From Rhodococcus sp040643435 (GTDB lineage Bacteria > Actinomycetota > Actinomycetes > Mycobacteriales > Mycobacteriaceae): a stretch of 64,000 nucleotides of DNA. The notes below the pieces were generated by a model. The model was not told where the DNA came from. It ran no database searches and was given only the letters and a program-made list of their open reading frames with translations. The DNA lies in contig NZ_JBEYUH010000006.1 of the NCBI RefSeq assembly GCF_040643435.1, forward strand, positions 1 to 64,000. The letters are read 5' to 3'. The position numbers and the translations under genes were made by a program. Below, one piece after another: positions 58,747 through 64,000 of this stretch (the stretch's first letter is position 1; the number at the start of each line of letters is the position of its first letter).

Positions 58747-59196
58747 ATGACGAGCAATGCCACTGCCGAAGACGCCGTGGACGCGGCGCACCGCACGGTG
58801 AGGGACTCCGGTCTGGCCGTGCGCCGGGAGGTTCTCGGGGACGAATACGTCGACGCCGCGTTGTCCCGCAGTGCCGGCACCGACGGCGAAGGACTGCAGG
58901 AGTACGTCAGCGAATTCGTGTGGGGCGGGGTGTGGACCCGCGAGGGACTCGAACGCCGCGACCGTTCGCTGGTCACCATCTCGCTCCTGATCGCGCTCGG
59001 CCAGCACACGGAGCTGGCCACCCATATCCGTACCGGGCTGCGGAACGGCCTGACGCGGAAGGAGATCTCGGAGACGGTGGTTCATGCGACCGCATACGTG
59101 GGTTGCCCGGCAGGGATAGCGGCGATGCGGGTCGTGCAGGAAGTTCTTGCGGCCGAACTCGGTCCGCTCACGGTAGAGACGGAGTCGGACGCATGA
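58747..59196 (+). CDS. Carboxymuconolactone decarboxylase-like protein
   Basis: A 149-residue PcaC-like protein. EFVWGGVWTREGLERRDRSL and the ELATHIRTGLRNGLTRKE block with the catalytic-type His are typical of gamma-carboxymuconolactone decarboxylases, and YVGCPAGIAAM carries a single cysteine. True PcaC acts on an aromatic-pathway lactone, but other protocatechuate genes are not in this window, so a different lactone or a redox role is possible. ATG overlaps nothing upstream; its stop overlaps the next start. Confidence 0.82.
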   Translation: MTSNATAEDAVDAAHRTVRDSGLAVRREVLGDEYVDAALSRSAGTDGEGLQEYVSEFVWGGVWTREGLERRDRSLVTISLLIALGQHTELATHIRTGLRNGLTRKEISETVVHATAYVGCPAGIAAMRVVQEVLAAELGPLTVETESDA

Positions 59197-60092
59197 GCGA
59201 GCAGCGTGTAGGGCATATCGGCCTCGGCGCGATGGGACGACCCATCGCCCGGAATTTCGCGCGTGGCGGTCGTCGTCTCGTCGTCCGCGATGCCGACGCT
59301 GCCGCGCAGCAGCGGTTCGTGGACGAGAACCCCAACGCAGTGGGCGCGTCCGGATTCGCGGATTTCGCCGACTGCGACGTGGTCGTCCTGGTTCTGCCGA
59401 CGAGCGACATCGTCGACGACGTCGTTCTCTCCGACGGCGGCCTACTGGGGCACCTGCAACCCGGAGCGGTGATCGTAGACATGGGGTCGAGCGTGCCGAC
59501 GCGCACACAACGTCTCGCCGAGGCGGCCGCCGCGAAGGGTGTGCGCGTCGTCGACGCCCCCGTGAGTGGTGGCGTGGCACGTGCGGAGCAAGGCACCCTC
59601 GCCGTGATGGCCGGCGGTGACGCCGCTGTGGTCGACGGGGTGACGCCACTGCTCCAGGAAACCGGTAGCGAGATCATCCGCGTCGGGCCCGTCGGATCAG
59701 GACATGCGGCGAAGGCCCTGAACAATCTCCTCGCTGCGAACAACGTGCTCGTCGCTGCCGAGGCGCTGCTCGTAGGCAAGAAGTTCGGAATCGACCCGGC
59801 TACTCTGCTCGCGGTCCTCAACGCCGGCAGCGGACGCAATCAGGCCACGGAGACCAAGTACGAGAAGTTCGTGCTCTCCCGCTCATTCGATTCGGGGTTC
59901 GCGGCGTCCTTGATGCGCAAGGACATCGGGATCGCGCTCGACCTCGCGCACGATCAGGGGATCGCTCCCGTACTCGGTGAGGCGATCGGGCAGGTATGGA
60001 ACTCTGCGGTCGAGGCCCTCGAACCCGGTGTCGATCAGACCGCCGTGGTTCGGTACCTGGAACAGGCGTACGGGGTGTCGTTGGAAGGCTGA
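59193..60092 (+). CDS. 3-hydroxyisobutyrate dehydrogenase-like reductase
   Basis: A 299-residue beta-hydroxyacid dehydrogenase: HIGLGAMGRPIARN (NAD site), DAPVSGGVARAEQGTL, and the catalytic Lys in AAKALNNLLAANN. The family oxidises hydroxyisobutyrate, tartronate semialdehyde or similar small hydroxyacids. ATG 59193 overlaps the CMD-like stop as ATGA. It ends the LuxE operon; a convergent SDR follows 60 bases later. Confidence 0.88.
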   Translation: MSEQRVGHIGLGAMGRPIARNFARGGRRLVVRDADAAAQQRFVDENPNAVGASGFADFADCDVVVLVLPTSDIVDDVVLSDGGLLGHLQPGAVIVDMGSSVPTRTQRLAEAAAAKGVRVVDAPVSGGVARAEQGTLAVMAGGDAAVVDGVTPLLQETGSEIIRVGPVGSGHAAKALNNLLAANNVLVAAEALLVGKKFGIDPATLLAVLNAGSGRNQATETKYEKFVLSRSFDSGFAASLMRKDIGIALDLAHDQGIAPVLGEAIGQVWNSAVEALEPGVDQTAVVRYLEQAYGVSLEG

Positions 60093-60152
60093 TACCTGCC
60101 TACGGTTGCTTCTCGATTCGGCCCCCGTGCCCCGTCTCGATGTGGCTGCCCG

Positions 60153-60914
60153 TCACCGCAGCACGGTGCCGCCGTCCACATTGACCACCTGTCCGTTGAT
60201 CCACGACCCGTCATCGGACATCAGATAGGCCACCATGCTCGATACATCCGCGGCCTCGCCGAGGCGGGTGCTGCGGGTTCGAGCGAGCATGCCGTCGAGC
60301 AACTTCTGCGGTGCACCGTTGCGGATCTCATCGGTGAGGATCAGGCCTGGCGTCACCGCGTTCGCGCGGATTCCCTCACGACCCCACCGTGATGCGACAT
60401 GACGTGCCAGGGCGTTGATGCCCGCCTTGGTCGCCGAGTACGCGGGTCGGCGCGGGTCACCGGTGAACGAGGCGATCGACGAGGTGTAGACGATCGTTCC
60501 GCCGCCACGTTCGAGCAGCTTCGGTACACAGTGACGGGTGACGAGCATGTGCCCGCGGAGATTGACGGCGACCGTCCTGTCCCAGATCTCGAGGTCGATG
60601 TCGACGACGTCGGTGTCCTTCGTGACCGCAGCCATGTCACCGGCGTTGATGTGGACGGCGTCGAGCGCTCCGTACGTCTCGGTCGTCGTCTCGACGAGCG
60701 CGCGGACGGAGTCGTCGTCCGAGATGTCGAATTGCACCGCCACTGCGGTACCGCCGGTCTCGGTGATCGTGGCGGCAGTACGTTCGGCGCCTTCGACGTC
60801 GATGTCTCCGATCACGACACGGGCGCCCTCACGGGCGAGGCGGCGGGCGGAATCGGCACCGAGGCCGGTCGCGGCACCCGCGACGAGCACGATCTTGTCC
60901 TTCAAGCCTTCCAT
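60153..60914 (-). CDS. Short-chain dehydrogenase
   Basis: A 253-residue classical SDR with AGAATGLG, GDIDVEG after strand 2 (NAD-type), HINAG in place of NNAG, YTSSIASF and YSATKAG as Y-x3-K, ending VDGGTV. It lies downstream of two beta-hydroxyacid dehydrogenases on the same strand, separated by 101 bases and a weak hairpin, so it may have its own promoter. Substrate unknown. Confidence 0.86.
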   Translation of the reverse strand: MEGLKDKIVLVAGAATGLGADSARRLAREGARVVIGDIDVEGAERTAATITETGGTAVAVQFDISDDDSVRALVETTTETYGALDAVHINAGDMAAVTKDTDVVDIDLEIWDRTVAVNLRGHMLVTRHCVPKLLERGGGTIVYTSSIASFTGDPRRPAYSATKAGINALARHVASRWGREGIRANAVTPGLILTDEIRNGAPQKLLDGMLARTRSTRLGEAADVSSMVAYLMSDDGSWINGQVVNVDGGTVLR

Positions 60915-60962
60915 GGAGCACCCTTTCGATCCGGACACGCAATATCGAGGATGAGTGCGGAC

Positions 60963-61003
60963 GGCGTCCCGTGCCGTGAAGTCGAGCCACCACCCGGGAC
61001 GCC
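60963..61003 (-). terminator. Weak hairpin downstream of the hydroxyacid dehydrogenase gene
   Basis: GGCGTCCCG (60963-60971) pairs with CGGGACGCC (60995-61003) around a 23-base loop, 13 bases past the stop at 61016 on the minus strand. The loop is long and no T run follows, so it may not terminate. Confidence 0.35.
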
Positions 61004-61015
61004 TCGCCTGTCCGC

Positions 61016-61813
61016 CTATCGGGTGTGCGCGTCGATCGCCGTGTCGAGGACGCCGAGGTCTCCTCCGAGTTCCGACACGGCGGAGCGCACCACCGCCACG
61101 TCCTTGGTCAGGAATTCTCCGACAGCACTGCGGAACTCCGAGACCGACCCGCGCATGGCGATGTTCGCCATGACCTTGCACGACGAGCTGCCGTGCGGCA
61201 GAGCAGAGAACAACGCCGCCTCGTCGATTCCGAGCTGGCGGCCCAGTTCTGCTGCTTCGGCGAGCAAGCCGATCTCGGCCGCGAACAACGCGTTGTTCAC
61301 CAGCTTCACCTTCTGGCCGCTTCCTGCGGCACCGACATGCAGGACGGGATCGCCGTAGCTCTTCAGCACAGGCGTCACCGCGGCGACGGCGTCGTCGGTT
61401 CCACCGAGGAACAGGGTCAGGGCGCCGGCCGCGATGTCGTGCGGACCGCCGCTGACCGCGGCGTCGATCACCGCGACACCGTGCGGTTCGGCGGCGGCGG
61501 CGAGCTTCTCCACCGTGCGCGGGCCGACCGTCGTGTGGACGACGAGCACCGACCCGCGCCGCATTCGCTCGAGTACTCCGTCGCTCAGGCAGACCTGGTG
61601 CACCTGCTCGTCGGTGAACACGCAGACCACGACCAGGTCGGTATCGGCACCGATGCCGGAGACATCGGAAACCGCAAGGGCACCGGCCTTCTCCACGGCT
61701 GCGCGCGCTTCGTCGTGCCGCGCGAGTACGCGCACGTCGTGTCCATCCGCGACGAGCCGTTCGACCATCGGCAGCCCCATACGTCCGGCGCCGACGAAGT
61801 GCACGCGACTCAT
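61016..61813 (-). CDS. Beta-hydroxyacid dehydrogenase-like protein
   Basis: A 265-residue NAD-binding 6PGDH-type protein: FVGAGRMGLPMVERL, DAAVSGGPHDIAAGALTL and the catalytic Lys in KVKLVNNALFAAE. It is about 30 residues shorter than typical, mainly at the C-terminus. The ATG at 61813 overlaps the preceding gene's stop as ATGA, so it is coupled to the next paralog. Different active-site loops suggest it acts on another substrate or in a mixed oligomer. Confidence 0.87.
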   Translation of the reverse strand: MSRVHFVGAGRMGLPMVERLVADGHDVRVLARHDEARAAVEKAGALAVSDVSGIGADTDLVVVCVFTDEQVHQVCLSDGVLERMRRGSVLVVHTTVGPRTVEKLAAAAEPHGVAVIDAAVSGGPHDIAAGALTLFLGGTDDAVAAVTPVLKSYGDPVLHVGAAGSGQKVKLVNNALFAAEIGLLAEAAELGRQLGIDEAALFSALPHGSSSCKVMANIAMRGSVSEFRSAVGEFLTKDVAVVRSAVSELGGDLGVLDTAIDAHTR

Positions 61814-62628
61814 CGCAGGTGTCCCATCTTTTCGAGGCTCGCATCGGCCGCGGTGAAGGTGATGCCCTCCGAGGCCCCGGCCGCCGCGGCGAGACCGGCC
61901 ACGAGGCTCACGTCCTTCTTCAACAGCTCACCGGCGTGCCCACCGATCCGCTCGAGGCTGCCCCCGGCCGAGACCACGCGTCCGAGCGCGAAGCTGTTCG
62001 CAGAACCGTGCGAGACGACCTCACCGAGGCGGGTGGGATCGACGCCGAGTTCCGCGCCGAGCGCCAGGGTGTTCTCGGCCAGCGCCAGGTTCGCCGTGAA
62101 CAACAGGTTGTTGAGGAGCTTCGCGACCAGACCTGCACCGAGGTCGCCGAGGTGCACCACCGGGTTTCCGTAGGTGGAGAACACCGGCCGGCACCGCTCC
62201 ACGACGTCGCTCTCACCGCCGACCATCACGAGCAATGTGCCGGCAGCAGCGCCCATTCCACCACCACTGACCGGAGCGTCGACGAGCGAGATGCCACGTT
62301 CTCGTGCGGCTGCCTCGAGTTCGCGACAGGTGTCGGGATGAATCGTGCTGTGGACCGCGATGATGCCGCCCGCGTTCATTCCCGCGAGGACACCGTTCTC
62401 ACCGGTGAGCACCTGACGCACGTCGTCGTCGTTCACCACACACAGGCAGACCAGATCGCTGTTCGCGGCGAGCTCGGCGGGGGATTCGGCGTACTTCGCG
62501 GCCGTATCGGAGTAGGAAGCGAGAGATTCCGGGCGGCGAGCCCAGAGCGTGGTCTCGTATCCGGCGTCCACGATGCGGCGGGCCATCGGCCCACCCTGGC
62601 TTCCGAGTCCGATGAATCCGACACGCAT
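61810..62628 (-). CDS. Beta-hydroxyacid dehydrogenase-like protein
   Basis: A 272-residue paralog of the previous protein: FIGLGSQGGPMARR, DAPVSGGGMGAAAGTLL and the catalytic Lys in AKLLNNLLFTANLAL. GLGSQG replaces the more usual GLGxMG. It is coupled to the following gene by a 4-base overlap and lies 28 bases after the alpha/beta hydrolase gene, in one minus-strand operon with the thiolase at the right edge. Confidence 0.88.
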   Translation of the reverse strand: MRVGFIGLGSQGGPMARRIVDAGYETTLWARRPESLASYSDTAAKYAESPAELAANSDLVCLCVVNDDDVRQVLTGENGVLAGMNAGGIIAVHSTIHPDTCRELEAAARERGISLVDAPVSGGGMGAAAGTLLVMVGGESDVVERCRPVFSTYGNPVVHLGDLGAGLVAKLLNNLLFTANLALAENTLALGAELGVDPTRLGEVVSHGSANSFALGRVVSAGGSLERIGGHAGELLKKDVSLVAGLAAAAGASEGITFTAADASLEKMGHLR

Positions 62629-62656
62629 CACTGTGCCTCCGATCGGGAATGAGATG

Positions 62657-63586
62657 TCATAGGGCGGGGGTCTCCTGTTGCGCGATGCAGTCGTCGACGA
62701 ATTCGAACACCGTTCGGTGGTAGGCCGGTCCGGCGTAGCCGATGCTGAGGTTGTGCCCGCCGCCCGGATGCAGATATGTGGTGACTGTCGGTGCCGCGGA
62801 GAATATCTCGGCAATATCCTCGAGCGCCTGTGCATCGTTGCGCCAGACCTTCTCATGTTCGGCGGCGGTGAAGTGCACGGGCACGCGGACCTGCGCGGCA
62901 AGGGCGGGAAAGTCCGAGGTCGGCCAGGCCGCGGTGACATCGGCCTCGTAATCCGGCGTGCGCGCGGCGATCGCGGCACCCCCGACGATGTCGGGCGGGT
63001 ACAGCTCGGACGGTGTCCACAGCAGCTCACCGACTCCGCGGGCGTTCGCGTACCGTTCGCGCGTACCGAGGATCCCTGCGGCGAGTGCATGGTGTTCACG
63101 CCCGGTGCCGGACAACTCCATGCCGAGCACCTCCTCGCCCGGGTTCTCGACCGCCATGCGCACTGTCAGCTCACTGCCGACCGAATGTCCCCACAGGAAC
63201 AGACCCGCGCCGCGAGGAGACGCACCGAGCAGCGCGTCGACGGTGCGGCAGGCGAGGTGCACACGTCGGGCGGGGGCGCCGAGCTCCTCCCGGTGCGGCC
63301 GCGACGATCCGTAGCCGGGGCGGTCCGGGGCGATCACGGTGAATCCGTGAGCGACGGCCTCACGCATCATCGACAGTTCGGGATGTCCCGGGCAGTCCCA
63401 ATAGGCCGCGCGTGCAGCGCCTCCGTGCAGTGCCACGATCACGGCTCGGGGTTCGGCCGCTTCGGCGACCAGGGCCGACATGGGGATTCCCTCGACATCG
63501 ACGACGCGGGCTACGGGTGAGACGTCTCCCGCGCCGCCGACGTGAGCCTCCTCGATCGGTGAGGACTGTGTGCGGGCGGTACTCAT
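62657..63586 (-). CDS. Alpha/beta hydrolase
   Basis: A 309-residue alpha/beta hydrolase: LHGGAARAAYWD oxyanion strand, PDRPGYGSSR, nucleophile Ser in WGHSVGSE and the C-terminal His in HPGGGHNLS; the Asp is not certain. The cap region between holds most of the insertion. Esters, lactones or meta-cleavage-type C-C bonds are possible substrates. ATG 63586 overlaps the stop of the next gene upstream by 4 bases, so it is in the thiolase operon. Confidence 0.85.
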   Translation of the reverse strand: MSTARTQSSPIEEAHVGGAGDVSPVARVVDVEGIPMSALVAEAAEPRAVIVALHGGAARAAYWDCPGHPELSMMREAVAHGFTVIAPDRPGYGSSRPHREELGAPARRVHLACRTVDALLGASPRGAGLFLWGHSVGSELTVRMAVENPGEEVLGMELSGTGREHHALAAGILGTRERYANARGVGELLWTPSELYPPDIVGGAAIAARTPDYEADVTAAWPTSDFPALAAQVRVPVHFTAAEHEKVWRNDAQALEDIAEIFSAAPTVTTYLHPGGGHNLSIGYAGPAYHRTVFEFVDDCIAQQETPAL

Positions 63587-64000
63587 GTGTCGCTCCGCAG
63601 CAGCATCGCGCTGCCGGGAGTGAGCCCCCCGCTGCTGACCACGGCGACACGCGCGTCACGAACCTGGCGGTCGCCGCCTTCGCCGCGAAGCTGGGTGACC
63701 GCTTCATGGACGAGGCCCATGCCGTGGGTTCGACCGTGCGAAAGCTGGCCGCCGTGCGTGTTGAGGGGGAGTATGCCGTCGCGGGCGATGTTGTGGCCGC
63801 CGTCGAGGAAGTCCTTGGCCTCACCGATCTTGCAGAAGCCGAGCGCTTCGATCCACGACAGTGCATTGAAGGTGAATCCGTCGTACAGCTGTGCGACGTC
63901 CACGTCCTCGGGACTCAGCGACGTGCGCGACCACAGGTGCGCGGCCGGCCCGAGGACCTGTGGTTCGTGGGTCAGGGTGCTCTGATCCCATTCGATACGC
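63583..64000 (-). CDS. SCP2-type thiolase/lipid-transfer protein, C-terminal fragment
   Basis: The gene enters from the right edge on the minus strand; its start lies outside the window and the last 138 residues are visible. DVAQLYDGFTFNALSW and NTHGGQLSHGRTHGMG, with the thiolase-like His, are hallmarks of the SCP-x/lipid-transfer thiolase branch used for branched or steroid side chains. The Cys of the N-terminal half is not in view. It precedes the hydrolase and hydroxyacid dehydrogenase genes in one operon. Confidence 0.85.
   Translation of the reverse strand, partial: RIEWDQSTLTHEPQVLGPAAHLWSRTSLSPEDVDVAQLYDGFTFNALSWIEALGFCKIGEAKDFLDGGHNIARDGILPLNTHGGQLSHGRTHGMGLVHEAVTQLRGEGGDRQVRDARVAVVSSGGLTPGSAMLLRSDT

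Noticed and set aside
58747..59196. pcaC of the protocatechuate pathway
   Set aside because: No other protocatechuate genes lie nearby, so a specific gene name would overstate the evidence.
1..64000. Mobile elements, CRISPR arrays, tRNA or rRNA genes
   Set aside because: No transposase or integrase reading frame, no regularly spaced repeats and no RNA gene-like sequence was found; most intergenic gaps are too short.

Overview
This is a GC-rich actinobacterial window with frequent GTG/TTG starts, 4-bp GTGA/ATGA gene overlaps, a WhiB regulator, an F420-type luciferase-like enzyme and many CoA-dependent beta-oxidation genes. That combination points to a Rhodococcus-like member of the Mycobacteriales; this is inferred from gene content, not from a marker gene. 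No rRNA, tRNA, CRISPR array, transposase or integrase was seen.

Layout. 0-2.8 kb holds ordinary genes: the end of a glucose-6-phosphate isomerase, a WhiB3-like protein, and a MocR regulator divergent from an EamA exporter. From 2.8 to about 51 kb runs a dense catabolic island. It contains a two-subunit B12-dependent acyl-CoA mutase with a MeaB-type chaperone, two AMP-forming acyl-CoA ligases, two CaiB-type CoA-transferases, three two-gene acyl-CoA dehydrogenases and two single-gene ones, four crotonase-family enzymes, two thiolases and six short-chain dehydrogenases. It also has a TesB thioesterase, a native-amine-dehydrogenase-like reductase, a Rieske oxygenase, a P450 with its ferredoxin, a KshB-like flavin/2Fe-2S reductase, an amidohydrolase and a phosphotransferase/ACAD11-like pair. 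From 51.4 to 64 kb a second block carries a LuxE/LuxC acid-reduction pair, an aldo-keto reductase, an aldehyde dehydrogenase, three hydroxyisobutyrate-dehydrogenase-like proteins, a carboxymuconolactone-decarboxylase-like protein, an alpha/beta hydrolase and the end of an SCP2-type thiolase.

How it fits together. Activation (ligases or CoA-transferases), desaturation (ACADs), hydration (crotonases), oxidation (SDRs) and thiolysis are all present several times over. The split ACAD pairs resemble enzymes that in actinobacteria act on bulky steroid-like CoA esters. The oxygenases suggest ring or chain hydroxylation. A 17-bp palindrome close to TGAGAATnnnATTCTCA recurs, with variation, in most divergent promoter regions from 3.6 to 51.4 kb, including the promoter of a TetR gene at 25.7-26.4 kb. 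This suggests one regulon under that TetR protein. The substrate cannot be read from sequence; a bulky alicyclic or branched carboxylic acid is my best inference.
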